This document shows positions 42,952-52,456 of a stretch of 64,000 nt of DNA, in pieces. Source of the DNA: Hinthialibacter sp964556895 (GTDB lineage Bacteria; Hinthialibacterota; Hinthialibacteria; Hinthialibacterales; Hinthialibacteraceae); assembly GCA_964556895.1 (NCBI GenBank), contig CAZKYC010000009.1, positions 1 to 64,000 of the forward strand, in the 5' to 3' direction. Position 1 is the stretch's first letter. Each line of letters starts with the position of its first letter. The translations under genes were made by a program, and so were the position numbers. Under the pieces are notes generated by a model. The model saw nothing but the letters and a program-made list of their open reading frames with translations, was not told where the DNA came from and made no database searches.

Positions 42952-44666
42952 TTATGCGTTTCAACATCCGATGGAAGTCTAATCACTCGCCCGTTGCTTT
43001 CAAGCGCATATAGGTTTGCATTTGCTCCGCTGGCCGCAGCGACTCCCTGATGATCGTTGGGGTTCAATGGCCGATAGGTTTCTCGATAGGGTTGAATCGC
43101 TATCGAAAATAGTTCCCCGCGTCGTGTATATACATTCAAACCGCGAGAGTGTGAGTCAACAGAAAGGTCAATCGCCATTCGCTGCCCCGCCCAATAAGGC
43201 GTCAGCCCAGGCGCGATGGGCGGCGAACGAAATGGCAAGGTGTTTTGTCCATCAATATGGTTGCCATGAATGGCGCCAAAGGCGTCTAGCAAATAATAGC
43301 CTTTCTCATCAACGTCGAGTTCCATATCAACGATAACATCTTCTTTGAAATACAATTGGCTCCAAGCGGGAAAGTTTGCGGGCGTCGCTCCCAAAAAGGC
43401 AATCTCGCCACGAGACGATACAATCAAAGCGGTGTTGTTAGATTTAACTAGTTCGATATCGACTACGTCGCCTCCAAGCGTGTAAGCCGCCAATTCGCCC
43501 TCTAACCAGTCGACTTTTTCTGAGAATAAAAGAGTACGGTTCGCCGTCAAGACAACAAAACCTCCGTTCAATAATTCCAAATCAACTGCGTCATTGACAA
43601 ACAGCTCAGGACGCCAGACAGGCTGGATATTGCCGTTGGCGAGTTTTGACACCCCGCCCCAGCGGTCAAGCAGGTACAGCGTGTTTGATTCATCATCAAT
43701 TTCAAAATCACGAAAGATGCGCTCATTGGTTGAGTTGTCCGCCGGTTGGTTTGTGAATTGTTGATAGAGGGTATAGAAATCAATCTGGTTGATTAACGCC
43801 AAGCGCTCAGGGCCCGAATGATACACATGAATCGCAGTATTCAGTAATTTTGCATCCGCCGTACGCTCAATCTGGGTGGCAAGTTGGTGTTGAATGCCCC
43901 TCTGCCAGCCCATGCGGTAAGGGATTCGGCCCTTTTGGCCTAACAAATTCAATACTTGAACATACTGGTCAAAAGCAGCGTAAGGGGTGCGCTCAGCCGT
44001 GCGCTTGCCTTCCTCATCAACCTGCCTAAAGGGCGCCCATGACCGCGAGGCTTCACTGGCATCATACCAAACCCGCCAGGTAGTGTAGTTTGACGCACAA
44101 ACAAATAATGACGCAAACACGAAAGCGATCGCGAGTGGAACCAACTGGCCCGGCGCGCTTAGCCAACGGCCTTGCAAAGAGAGTGAAAACGCGAAACCAA
44201 CAATCAAAACGCTGAAGAGACAAACAATAAATGTTGTCGGAACGGCATTTTGCGCAGGTTCGAGAAATGGAAATGAAAAAACCACCGCAAACAACATGAT
44301 AAACAACCAGGCGATCACGAACCAGGTTACTGGTAGAGTGCTGGGAGCCTGAGTGCGGTTCATCTGAAAAATAAATACAAGTCCAATCCAAATTGAATAG
44401 GCGTTGAGTATCCAGGGGGTTGTTGGATAGCCCCGCCAAAGCCCCATCCATCCAGCTCCAAACAGAACGGCAAATAAGAAAACGGTGGATGATGTTTCAA
44501 TCCATGAAGGCAGCTCGCGCCGACATGGGTTCGCCGCGCGAAGCAGTAAGTAAATTCCACAGACCAAAATAAGAACGTCTTCTTCAATCGTGGTTCGAAT
44601 ATCCGGCAGCGCGAATAGGATAACTGGTAGCAAGAACAGGGCCGATATGAAGGCAGTTTGAATCAC
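42948..44666 (-). CDS. Membrane protein with C-terminal propeller-like domain, unknown
   Basis: This 572-residue protein has about seven transmembrane helices in residues 1-225. A large domain follows, with repeated strand pairs such as DRWGGVSKLANGNIQPVW and LYALESNGRVIRLPSD, which look like a beta-propeller or quinoprotein-like sensor fold. A central helical linker with AAFDQYVQVLNLLGQKGRIPY joins them. The domain is likely periplasmic. I do not recognise the family. It is coupled to the CDGSH gene by a four-base overlap, the only hint of a redox link. Confidence 0.7.
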   Translation of the reverse strand: MIQTAFISALFLLPVILFALPDIRTTIEEDVLILVCGIYLLLRAANPCRRELPSWIETSSTVFLFAVLFGAGWMGLWRGYPTTPWILNAYSIWIGLVFIFQMNRTQAPSTLPVTWFVIAWLFIMLFAVVFSFPFLEPAQNAVPTTFIVCLFSVLIVGFAFSLSLQGRWLSAPGQLVPLAIAFVFASLFVCASNYTTWRVWYDASEASRSWAPFRQVDEEGKRTAERTPYAAFDQYVQVLNLLGQKGRIPYRMGWQRGIQHQLATQIERTADAKLLNTAIHVYHSGPERLALINQIDFYTLYQQFTNQPADNSTNERIFRDFEIDDESNTLYLLDRWGGVSKLANGNIQPVWRPELFVNDAVDLELLNGGFVVLTANRTLLFSEKVDWLEGELAAYTLGGDVVDIELVKSNNTALIVSSRGEIAFLGATPANFPAWSQLYFKEDVIVDMELDVDEKGYYLLDAFGAIHGNHIDGQNTLPFRSPPIAPGLTPYWAGQRMAIDLSVDSHSRGLNVYTRRGELFSIAIQPYRETYRPLNPNDHQGVAAASGANANLYALESNGRVIRLPSDVETHK

Positions 44667-44737
44667 GGGCTTCTCTTTGACAGGTAGTATCTAATTCACA
44701 ACAACAGAATACGACAGCCGACTTATCCACCCAAGGG

Positions 44738-44768
44738 TTGATACAAATACGTCAGTCATGCTTATACT
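44738..44768 (+). promoter_or_regulatory. Candidate promoter giving a leaderless transcript
   Basis: TTGATA (44738-44743) and TATACT (44763-44768) are 19 bases apart, a long but possible spacer. The -10 element ends six bases before the ATG at 44775, and no ribosome site is visible, so the message would start at or next to the initiation codon. Confidence 0.4.
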
Positions 44769-44774
44769 ACTACC

Positions 44775-45500
44775 ATGTCAGAACACGCCCATCCATACAA
44801 CCAATTGGCGATTGTTATTCCATGTTACAACTGCGGCGAAGCGGTTCGGAACGTAATCCAAGGCTGCCATGCGCTGACTCCAAATGTGCTGGCGGTGAAT
44901 GACGGCAGCCTGGATGACACTGGTGATATCATTCAATCCAGCGGCGTCGACTGGATCGGTTGGCAGGCCAATCAAGGCAAGGGCGCTGCTCTCCGCGCCG
45001 GGTTTGACTATTGGTTGCAACGTGATGGCTGGGACTGTCTCATCACCATCGACAGCGACGGTCAACACGCAACCGGGGATATTCTAAAATTGATGGACTG
45101 TTGGCTAGCGGGCGGCGCCGAATTTATTGTTGGCCGCAGGGGGTTTGAGACAACTCATACTCCTTGGCTGAGACGCACGGCCAACAAGACGAGTTCGAAA
45201 TTGATCCGGTGGTTAACTGGATGTCGGCTGCAAGACATTCAAAGCGGGTTTCGTCTGTTCAGCCGTAGGTTGTTAGACGATATGCTGCCACATATTCGAA
45301 GCAGCGAATATGCCATCGAAACCGAAATGGCGCTTTGGGCGACGCGCCACAACCGCAAATTCGCGGAAGTTGATATTCAGTGCATTTACACGCCTGAGTC
45401 GTCAAGTCAGTCGGCCTGGAAGCCGCTATTAGACTCATGCCGCATCGCCAACGTGACCCTACATCACATCTTGCAGCAAAAATCGAGGAGGAAACCATGA
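44775..45500 (+). CDS. Glycosyltransferase family 2, polyprenyl-phosphate type
   Basis: This 241-residue GT2 enzyme has the nucleotide-sugar binding start (AIVIPCYNCGEAV), VNDGSLDDT, GKGAALRAGF and the metal motif DSDGQH. The length and the lack of membrane helices fit Dpm1-like transferases that load a sugar onto polyprenyl phosphate. It is the first gene of the long glycan-related cluster. It overlaps the M61 peptidase by four bases (ATGA). No ribosome site precedes its ATG, which lies directly after a -10-like sequence. Confidence 0.88.
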   Translation: MSEHAHPYNQLAIVIPCYNCGEAVRNVIQGCHALTPNVLAVNDGSLDDTGDIIQSSGVDWIGWQANQGKGAALRAGFDYWLQRDGWDCLITIDSDGQHATGDILKLMDCWLAGGAEFIVGRRGFETTHTPWLRRTANKTSSKLIRWLTGCRLQDIQSGFRLFSRRLLDDMLPHIRSSEYAIETEMALWATRHNRKFAEVDIQCIYTPESSSQSAWKPLLDSCRIANVTLHHILQQKSRRKP

Positions 45501-47323
45501 AACGGGCGGCTTTTTTATCTGTTCTTTTTGTATTGTTTCTTTCGCCAATTGGCGCCTATGAGATTGACTATCAGGTTTCAATGCCCAACCCAAATAGCCA
45601 TTATCTTCATATACAAGTTAAAATCAGCGATGTTAATTCACAATCAATTGAATTACAGATTCCCTCATGGTCGCCGGGGCGCTACCGAATTATGGATTTC
45701 GCCCGCAATGTAAGCCAATTTACCGCAACGAGCGGCGCGGCTTCGCTACCGTTTCAAAAAATTGACAAATCAACCTGGCGTGTCACGACCAATGGCTCAA
45801 CAAACGTTCGAGTAAATTACCAGGTCTATGCTGACAATTTGTCTGGCGAATATTCTCAACTCAATGACCAACACGCCTTTCTCGACGGCGCAGGAATCTA
45901 CATGTACGTCGTTGGCGCAAAACAATACCCCGTCTCGCTTTCGATCACGCCTCCCGACAATTGGATGGTCCTCTCAAGCGCGGGAGAACTGGGCGAGACC
46001 GAGTTTGAGTTCCCCAATTATGACCGAATGGCCGATGAACTGGTCCAGTTAGGCAAGTTCTTCGTGTACAAATTTGACGCAGGCGACACAAAGATCACTG
46101 TTAGCGTTCTCAACAACAGCGACCGCGAACCCATGAACGCATTTCTAGACCAGATCACGCCGATTGCGCGCACTACGGTCGACATGCTGGGGCCGCTTGA
46201 TGCCGACCGGTTCACCTTTTTCTACCATTTTTTGCCTGACACGAGAAATACAACCGGGATGGAGCATCTAAACTGTTTTCAAATTTCCCGCAACCACGAC
46301 CTCGAAGAAGACAACTGGAAGTCTGACCTCACACCTTGGATCACCGCTCACGAATTCGTCCACGCCTGGAACGTTAAGCGGCTTCGCCCCAAAGGCCTAG
46401 GGCCGTTTGATTACAGCAAAGAAGTCTACACGCCGCTATTGTGGTTCGCCGAAGGGTGCACAAACTATCTGGCCGACCTGATCATGGCGCGCTCAGGCGC
46501 ATGGAGCCAGGACGACTTGTACGAATGGCTCGCTGACCGCATCCAACTCTACCGCTCACAGCCGGGGGCCTTTGAACGCAGCGCCGAACAAGCCAGTTTT
46601 GACGCCTGGCTAGACACGCCGCCCGCCGGAGTGGAATGGAACCCGCAGCATGTGTGGATCGATTATTATCTCAAAGGCGAAATGATCGCTTTATGCATCG
46701 ATATGGAAATTCGTAAACGCACCAACAACCGATATGCTTTCGAGGATTGGGTCAAACGGCTTTACAAACGCTTCTATTTAGACGCTGAAACAGAGTCGTA
46801 TTATCTAAAAGGGCGCGGCTTTTCGACTGAAGACGCTATTCAGACGCTGGAGCACTTAACGGAAAGCGAATGGGACGAGCAATTTCATCAATGGGTGCAA
46901 ACCCCGGGCGACCTGCCATTCGAAGAGGCGCTGTCAGTAGTTGGCGTAAATCTTGAAAAACATGATACGGATCCAAAGACGCCATACACCGGGCTTCATT
47001 TCTCAACCGCGCCCGGCGGCTACCCCAAAATCGATTGGATCGAAGCCAATTCGCCCGCCTCAATCGCAGGGCTGTCGCGCCATGATGTGATCGTCGCGCT
47101 AGACAACGAACGAGCGTTGAAAAACGAATTTGACCGTGTGTTGGCGCGCCAAGGCCGCGACCAACTCGTCACCGCAACCCTCTTGCGAGATGACCGACTG
47201 TTGACCAAACACCTGCGCCTCATAAATGGCTGGAACCAACAAGAATATCTATTGATAGACAACGACGGCGCTTCATCAAACTCTATCCAATGGCGTAATC
47301 ATTGGCTTGAAGGCGAAAAGTAG
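45497..47323 (+). CDS. M61-family peptidase with PDZ domain
   Basis: This 608-residue exported protein has a signal peptide (FLSVLFVLFLSPIGA) and an N-terminal beta-sandwich (residues 20-180). Its M61 gluzincin domain has the zinc motif AHEFVHAWNVKRLRP and the downstream Glu in WFAEGCTNYLAD. A C-terminal PDZ domain covers about residues 480-590. Family members are glycyl or acidic aminopeptidases. The ATG at 45497 has GAGGAGG before it and overlaps the GT2 stop by four bases, so the two are translated together. Confidence 0.92.
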   Translation: MKRAAFLSVLFVLFLSPIGAYEIDYQVSMPNPNSHYLHIQVKISDVNSQSIELQIPSWSPGRYRIMDFARNVSQFTATSGAASLPFQKIDKSTWRVTTNGSTNVRVNYQVYADNLSGEYSQLNDQHAFLDGAGIYMYVVGAKQYPVSLSITPPDNWMVLSSAGELGETEFEFPNYDRMADELVQLGKFFVYKFDAGDTKITVSVLNNSDREPMNAFLDQITPIARTTVDMLGPLDADRFTFFYHFLPDTRNTTGMEHLNCFQISRNHDLEEDNWKSDLTPWITAHEFVHAWNVKRLRPKGLGPFDYSKEVYTPLLWFAEGCTNYLADLIMARSGAWSQDDLYEWLADRIQLYRSQPGAFERSAEQASFDAWLDTPPAGVEWNPQHVWIDYYLKGEMIALCIDMEIRKRTNNRYAFEDWVKRLYKRFYLDAETESYYLKGRGFSTEDAIQTLEHLTESEWDEQFHQWVQTPGDLPFEEALSVVGVNLEKHDTDPKTPYTGLHFSTAPGGYPKIDWIEANSPASIAGLSRHDVIVALDNERALKNEFDRVLARQGRDQLVTATLLRDDRLLTKHLRLINGWNQQEYLLIDNDGASSNSIQWRNHWLEGEK

Positions 47324-47335
47324 ATTTAGTTTGCC

Positions 47336-48514
47336 ATGACGAACCCACAAATTGACTCTATCGTGGCCTGCGCCCAACAAGCCGCGCAAGAAGGCGATCT
47401 TGAACATGTTGAACAGGCGCTTAAAGATGGTTTGAAAGATTACCCCGAATCAACAGAGCTGTTGGGGCATCTTGGCTATTTCTATGTTCAACAAAAGCGC
47501 TGGCGCCGGGCTGAAAACGTTTTAAGCAAACTGCTAAAAACCGACCGTGAAAATGTTGGAGCCAAAACGCTTCTCAAAGAAGTCAACCAACATCTCAAAC
47601 CCAAACAGGTCGTCTCCACCCGTTCGACCATGGCCCAACAAGCCTATTACCAAGTCGCGCTAACGGTCGTAGCGTCCATTCTAAGAACAATCGAGCGTTT
47701 CAATTTAAACAGCACTATCCGTTTTTCGCTTGGCCATTTCTACTCAACCTTGCGTTCAGCTCCGCCAAAAACTCAACAGGCCTGTTTGGCCTATCATAAA
47801 GCGCGAGAGATACTCATCGCGTCTCAGGCGATGCCGCTAGATCAACCCACGGCGAAGATTCTCGACCTTGGTTCGGGCAACAACAGCCTGCCCGTTTTTT
47901 GGTCGCGCCTTGGTTGTGACGTCGTTGCCTTGGATGGGTCTCTCTATGGCTTTGATGGATTAAAAAAGGTTCAAATCAATGATGGCGGCGAGGCGAGGTT
48001 CGCTTGCGGCGATGTAACGTCGCTTCCATTCGGCGACAATCTGTTTGATGGCGTATCGGCGCTTTGTATGATTGAACACCTGCCCTATAACGCAGACATC
48101 ACCGCTATGAAAGAAATCCACCGCGTCCTTAAACCCGGCGGTGTGGCGGCGATTACGGTTGAAAGCAACCGGGAGCAGTTTGACGAATGGATCGAACTGC
48201 CGTATGAGATTGGCTTTCAAAAAAACAGTGAAGACGGTGAAAGTGAAGAATTGTTTTGCCGAAACTACTCACAGCCGGCTTTAACAAATCGCTTGGTAGG
48301 TTCGACAGTATGGGAAGCGCTCTCTGTTGGGTTTTTTGACGACCGCCTGCTTCCATTCCGACACTATTTCAACCAACTCCAGCCTTCCATCATACGTTCA
48401 ATACTGCGCCCATTTCAGCCCGTGTTGAGTTTGATGTTCTACCGACTGGCCCCAAAACCCGATACACTATCTCCTTCCAGCATCGGTTTTGCCGTTTTAC
48501 GGAAGCCATTGTAA
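47336..48514 (+). CDS. SAM-dependent methyltransferase with N-terminal TPR
   Basis: This 392-residue protein has two to three TPR-like helical repeats (residues 10-85, including LLGHLGYFYVQQKRWRRAE) and a Rossmann methyltransferase domain (about 165-290). Motif I is ILDLGSGNNSLPVFW. The acidic ribose-binding residue is in VVALDGS, and ALCMIEHLPYNAD is typical of Methyltransf_11 proteins. The last 60 residues include a hydrophobic region. It follows the peptidase by 12 bases. A sugar, lipid or small-molecule substrate is likely from context. Confidence 0.87.
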   Translation: MTNPQIDSIVACAQQAAQEGDLEHVEQALKDGLKDYPESTELLGHLGYFYVQQKRWRRAENVLSKLLKTDRENVGAKTLLKEVNQHLKPKQVVSTRSTMAQQAYYQVALTVVASILRTIERFNLNSTIRFSLGHFYSTLRSAPPKTQQACLAYHKAREILIASQAMPLDQPTAKILDLGSGNNSLPVFWSRLGCDVVALDGSLYGFDGLKKVQINDGGEARFACGDVTSLPFGDNLFDGVSALCMIEHLPYNADITAMKEIHRVLKPGGVAAITVESNREQFDEWIELPYEIGFQKNSEDGESEELFCRNYSQPALTNRLVGSTVWEALSVGFFDDRLLPFRHYFNQLQPSIIRSILRPFQPVLSLMFYRLAPKPDTLSPSSIGFAVLRKPL

Positions 48515-48609
48515 AATCTTGTAAAAAGAATTGCTGCCAAGACTGCAGCGGTCGTACTGTTTCGGTATCGAAACGATAATACCAACCGATACCAATTGAG
48601 GCCAACAGC

Positions 48610-49359
48610 GTGCAGGAAAGCAACGCGCCAAAACTGTCGATCATTATCCCCATCTACAACGAGGAAGAGTCGCTTCCTGAGGTGTTAAAACGGGTGCGTT
48701 CTATTGATTGGCCCAACAAAGAAATCATTTTGGTCAACGATTGTTCAACTGACCGGACAGAACAAATTTTGGAACCCGAAAAAGCGCAGCCAAATACGAT
48801 TGTCTTGAAGCATGAGACCAACATGGGCAAGGGCGCCGCCATCCGCAGCGGCCTGCGCTATTTCACTGGCGATATCGTCATCATCCAAGACGCTGACTTA
48901 GAGTATGAACCTGGCGAAATTGTTCGCGTGGTTCAACCGATTGCAGACGGCAAAACCCAAATTTGCTACGGTTCGCGGTTTCTGGGGTCGGTGAAAGGCA
49001 TGCGCCTCGAAAACCGCATCGCCAACTGGCTTCTTGCCCAGATGGTCTCAATCTTATTTTGGCAGCGCATCACCGACGAGGCGACTGCATACAAAGCCTT
49101 CCACCGCAACGTAATCGAGCGAATATCGCTTGAATGCCGCGGCTTTGAGTTTTGCCCTGAAGTTACTAGTAAGTTAATGAAACTGGGCGAGACAATACTC
49201 GAAGTTCCGGTTACATTCAAAGCGCGCACGGTTGCGGAAGGCAAAAAAATCGGCTGGCCTGACTTCATCGTCGCGGTGTGGACCATCCTCAAAGTGCGCT
49301 TTTTCTGGAGCGTGAAAAAAGCCAACCCGCCGATTGTTGACAGAAAGCAGGCGCCATGA
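48610..49359 (+). CDS. Glycosyltransferase family 2, Dpm1-like
   Basis: This 249-residue GT2 enzyme has SIIIPIYNEEESLPEVLKR, VNDCSTDRT, NMGKGAAIRSG and the metal motif QDADLEYEP, all typical of polyprenyl-phosphate sugar transferases. The C-terminal half contains SRFLGS and a conserved acceptor region. The start is GTG at 48610 with GAGG before it. It overlaps the flavoprotein gene by four bases, so the two proteins probably act in the same pathway. Confidence 0.9.
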   Translation: MQESNAPKLSIIIPIYNEEESLPEVLKRVRSIDWPNKEIILVNDCSTDRTEQILEPEKAQPNTIVLKHETNMGKGAAIRSGLRYFTGDIVIIQDADLEYEPGEIVRVVQPIADGKTQICYGSRFLGSVKGMRLENRIANWLLAQMVSILFWQRITDEATAYKAFHRNVIERISLECRGFEFCPEVTSKLMKLGETILEVPVTFKARTVAEGKKIGWPDFIVAVWTILKVRFFWSVKKANPPIVDRKQAP

Positions 49360-50750
49360 GCCGTCGCGTCGTCATCGTAGGGGCGGGAATCGCTGGCCTC
49401 GCCGCCGCATGGAAACTTCAACAAGAGCGTCCTGATGATGAGGTCGTCATTATTGAACAAGAAGGCGTCATTGGCGGCCTGGCGAAAAGTGTCGATTGGA
49501 ACGGGTACCGCCTCGACCTTGGCCCTCATCGGTTTCATACTGAAATCCCTGAGATCAAAGAATTCGTCCACGCGTTCTGTGAAAAAGAGATGGTGAAGGT
49601 GAATCGCTCTAGCCGAATGTGGATCAATGGCCGCTATATTCCTTACCCGATAAAAGCCCTCCCAACATTTCTGGCGTTAGGCCCATTCAATTCGCTGGCG
49701 TATGGCTTGTCAGCGATGGGAGTGTTCTTCAACGGCGGCGGCGAGGCGGCTTCTTATGAAGACTATGTCTCCCGCTATTACGGAACAAAATTATACAAAA
49801 CGATTTTTGCTCCATTCGCCCGTAAGGTATGGGGAATTGACCCGCGACAAATAGCCGCCGAGACCGCTAAAGTTCGTCTTCGCGGCGAGACAATCTGGCA
49901 TTCTCTATTAGACGGCCTGTTGTCAAGACAAGAGACCTACGTCGCTGAGTTTTTGTATCCAAGAAATGGAATCGGCGAGATCGCTGAAAAATTCGCCCAG
50001 CAAATCATCAGCCGCGGCGGCGCCATTTATCTCAACGCAGAAGTGACCAGCCTTCAAAGCTCAGACAATCAAATCACTCAAGTCATCACCCTGTCGAATG
50101 ATGAACAAATGGCATCTATGTGCGATATTGTCGTTTCGACCGTCCCGTTGCCTAAATTAGCCCAGTTGATCGAAGCGGATGACTCGGTCATAAAAGCCGC
50201 CCAGTCATTAAACTACCGCTCGATTGTGTTGCTCTATTTGATGTATGACCAAAAAATTTCGATTGAAGACACATGGCTTTATTACCCTGAAGAACATGTT
50301 CGGTTCACACGCGCCAGCGTCCCTGACAATTTTAATCCACATAAGACATACGAAAACAAGACCTGTTTTTGTGTCGAATTCACCTGTGAATTCGACGATG
50401 AAACCTGGAATGCTGATCCTACCGTTCTGGCTGAACACGCGGCCCAGGTTCTCCACACAAGCGGGCTGACGCCAGAGAAGCCCGCCCAGGTGAAGGCGAT
50501 TCATATCAAAGAGGGATATCCTGTTTACCACATAGGATACAAAGAAAACCTCGAGCAGGTATTAACAGCATGCGCTCAACACAAAAATTTGCTTACAACT
50601 GGGCGCCAGGGCCTATTTCGCCATAACAATATTGACCAGTCGATTCAAATGGGGCTTTTCGCAGCTGAGCAGCTGGCCCAGGATGCGATAAACTTCGATG
50701 ATTGGTATCAGAACACAAGCCAGTTCAATGATTACAGGATTGTTGACTAA
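49356..50750 (+). CDS. FAD-dependent oxidoreductase, UDP-galactopyranose-mutase-like
   Basis: This 464-residue flavoprotein has an N-terminal dinucleotide-binding fold (VVIVGAGIAGLAAAWKL) and the EGVIGGLAKS segment. A GPHRFH motif like that of UDP-galactopyranose mutase and related amine-oxidase-fold enzymes follows. The substrate domain shows YPIKALPTFLALGP and KVWGIDP. A C-terminal FAD motif (LLTTGRQGLFRHNNIDQSI) completes the fold. It lies in the same operon as a GT2 enzyme. A role in sugar or polyprenyl lipid oxidation or isomerisation is inferred. Confidence 0.85.
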   Translation: MSRRVVIVGAGIAGLAAAWKLQQERPDDEVVIIEQEGVIGGLAKSVDWNGYRLDLGPHRFHTEIPEIKEFVHAFCEKEMVKVNRSSRMWINGRYIPYPIKALPTFLALGPFNSLAYGLSAMGVFFNGGGEAASYEDYVSRYYGTKLYKTIFAPFARKVWGIDPRQIAAETAKVRLRGETIWHSLLDGLLSRQETYVAEFLYPRNGIGEIAEKFAQQIISRGGAIYLNAEVTSLQSSDNQITQVITLSNDEQMASMCDIVVSTVPLPKLAQLIEADDSVIKAAQSLNYRSIVLLYLMYDQKISIEDTWLYYPEEHVRFTRASVPDNFNPHKTYENKTCFCVEFTCEFDDETWNADPTVLAEHAAQVLHTSGLTPEKPAQVKAIHIKEGYPVYHIGYKENLEQVLTACAQHKNLLTTGRQGLFRHNNIDQSIQMGLFAAEQLAQDAINFDDWYQNTSQFNDYRIVD

Positions 50751-51035
50751 GTGATTAAATTTTTTTTTTGCATAAGCGCGTTGAGCAAAGCATTAGCTAC
50801 GAACAATGAATGGATCACCTATGCTAAAAAGCCATCTCAAAAATTCTATCGGGTTACAGTGGGCGGCAAGTGTACAACTCTGCTCGCTTCAGTGCTGCTC
50901 CGCATAAAAGGCAGAAAACCAAGATTTTACAAAAGTTTACTGAAACAATCTTGATTATTACTAAAACAACTTCACACTTTATTATTACCTTTCATTGTCT
51001 TAGATTTTGATCGGGTAGAAGGAATTACGAACTCA

Positions 51036-52454
51036 ATGAATGCTTGGAAAAAAGCCTATCTGGCGGTGCCACCGACGGGTAAATATATTCGAGAAGACCG
51101 CTGTCAAACTCCATTGGATGAGTTACACACAGTCGCGCTGCGTCCACCGATAGACCTTCTCTATGTCGCCGGAGCGTTGGAACAGGCGGGCGTAGAATGT
51201 CGCGTCCAAGATTACCCAGGCCATGACCTGACCTGGGACGCCTTCAAACGTGACATCCAGAAATTTCAGCCAGATGCGCTCATTCTATCGATCACGACTC
51301 CAACCTTGGCTGATGACGTTCAGGCGGCGGCGATAGCCAAAGAGATTAATCCAAACATTATTACTATTTGTAAAGGCGCCCACTTTAAACACCTCGACCA
51401 GGAAGCGCTCAAACTCTACCCCCAGATTGACATTGTCGTGCGTGGGGAATATGAAGAAACCATGAGCGACTTGTCGTCTGGAAAGCCTTGGCCAGATGTC
51501 GCGGGTATCACCCACCGCACCGAAAACGGGTCTGTAAGAAACTCAGAACGGGAATTCATTCAAAACATTGATAATATTGCGTTTCCAGCGCGCAATTTAA
51601 TAGACAACTCAATCTATATTCGCCCTGATACTGAAGAACGCCAAACCACGATAGTCACCAGCCGGGGCTGCCCGTTTCCGTGTATCTACTGCCTTGCTCC
51701 TAAGGTTTCTGGGCAAAAAGTGCGTACGCGCTCGCCCCAAAATGTATTGGCTGAGATTAAGGAGTGCGTTGAAAAATACGGCATACGCAATTTCCTTTTC
51801 CGCTCTGACCTGTTTACCGCAAAAAAAGCCTGGGTGGTTGAATTATGCCAGGCCATTCAAGCAGAAGGGCTTGACATCAAATGGTCATGCAACAGCCGAA
51901 TCGACACGCTTGAAGAAGAAATGCTTGTCGAAATGCGTAAGGCGGGCTGCTGGCTGATCGCCTTTGGGGTCGAACACGGCGACCCTGAGATGCTCGAGCT
52001 GATGCGAAAACAGTTGGATTTCGACAAGATTGAACCCGCCATCAAACTGTGCAAAAAAGTCGGCATAAAAACCAGCGTCTATTTCCTGATTGGCCTGCCG
52101 TGGGAAAGCCGGGATTCGTTCGAAAAGACCAAGTCGTTTGCACGTCAGTTAGACCCTGACTTCGTCGAGTTTTTCTATACCTATCCATTCTATGGAACGG
52201 AATTCTACGAAGTCGCAGTCAAAGAGGGCCTGCTTGAAGAGGGCACACTGCCTCACGCTGCGTATAACAGCCCGGCGATTGCGACCAAACACCTAACCCT
52301 CGAAGAACTCAAGCCGTTACGCAAGGAAGCCTTACGCTCGTTCTACCTGCGCCCTGGATATATTTTCAGAACCTTAACCAGCAACCCATCGCCGAAAGTG
52401 TTTAAGAATTACATGATTTACGGACTGAGGCAGTTGAAAGATTTGGTGGCGTAA
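51036..52454 (+). CDS. B12-binding-type radical SAM protein (first of two)
   Basis: This 472-residue protein has an N-terminal cobalamin-binding-like domain (residues 35-150, ending in the IDIVVRGEYEETM strand) and a radical SAM barrel with the CxxxCxxC cluster motif at Cys212, Cys216 and Cys219 (GCPFPCIYC). It belongs to the class B layout (BchE/HpnR-like), whose members make C-methylations, ring closures or P-methylations. The strict DxHxxG base-off motif is not seen. It is followed two bases later by a second such gene. The 285-base spacer before it holds no gene that I can recognise. Confidence 0.9.
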   Translation: MNAWKKAYLAVPPTGKYIREDRCQTPLDELHTVALRPPIDLLYVAGALEQAGVECRVQDYPGHDLTWDAFKRDIQKFQPDALILSITTPTLADDVQAAAIAKEINPNIITICKGAHFKHLDQEALKLYPQIDIVVRGEYEETMSDLSSGKPWPDVAGITHRTENGSVRNSEREFIQNIDNIAFPARNLIDNSIYIRPDTEERQTTIVTSRGCPFPCIYCLAPKVSGQKVRTRSPQNVLAEIKECVEKYGIRNFLFRSDLFTAKKAWVVELCQAIQAEGLDIKWSCNSRIDTLEEEMLVEMRKAGCWLIAFGVEHGDPEMLELMRKQLDFDKIEPAIKLCKKVGIKTSVYFLIGLPWESRDSFEKTKSFARQLDPDFVEFFYTYPFYGTEFYEVAVKEGLLEEGTLPHAAYNSPAIATKHLTLEELKPLRKEALRSFYLRPGYIFRTLTSNPSPKVFKNYMIYGLRQLKDLVA

Positions 52455-52456
52455 TC

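Noticed and set aside
50751..50954. Open frame of 67 codons after the flavoprotein gene
   Set aside because: It abuts the preceding stop without a ribosome site, starts with a T-rich stretch and has no recognisable product.
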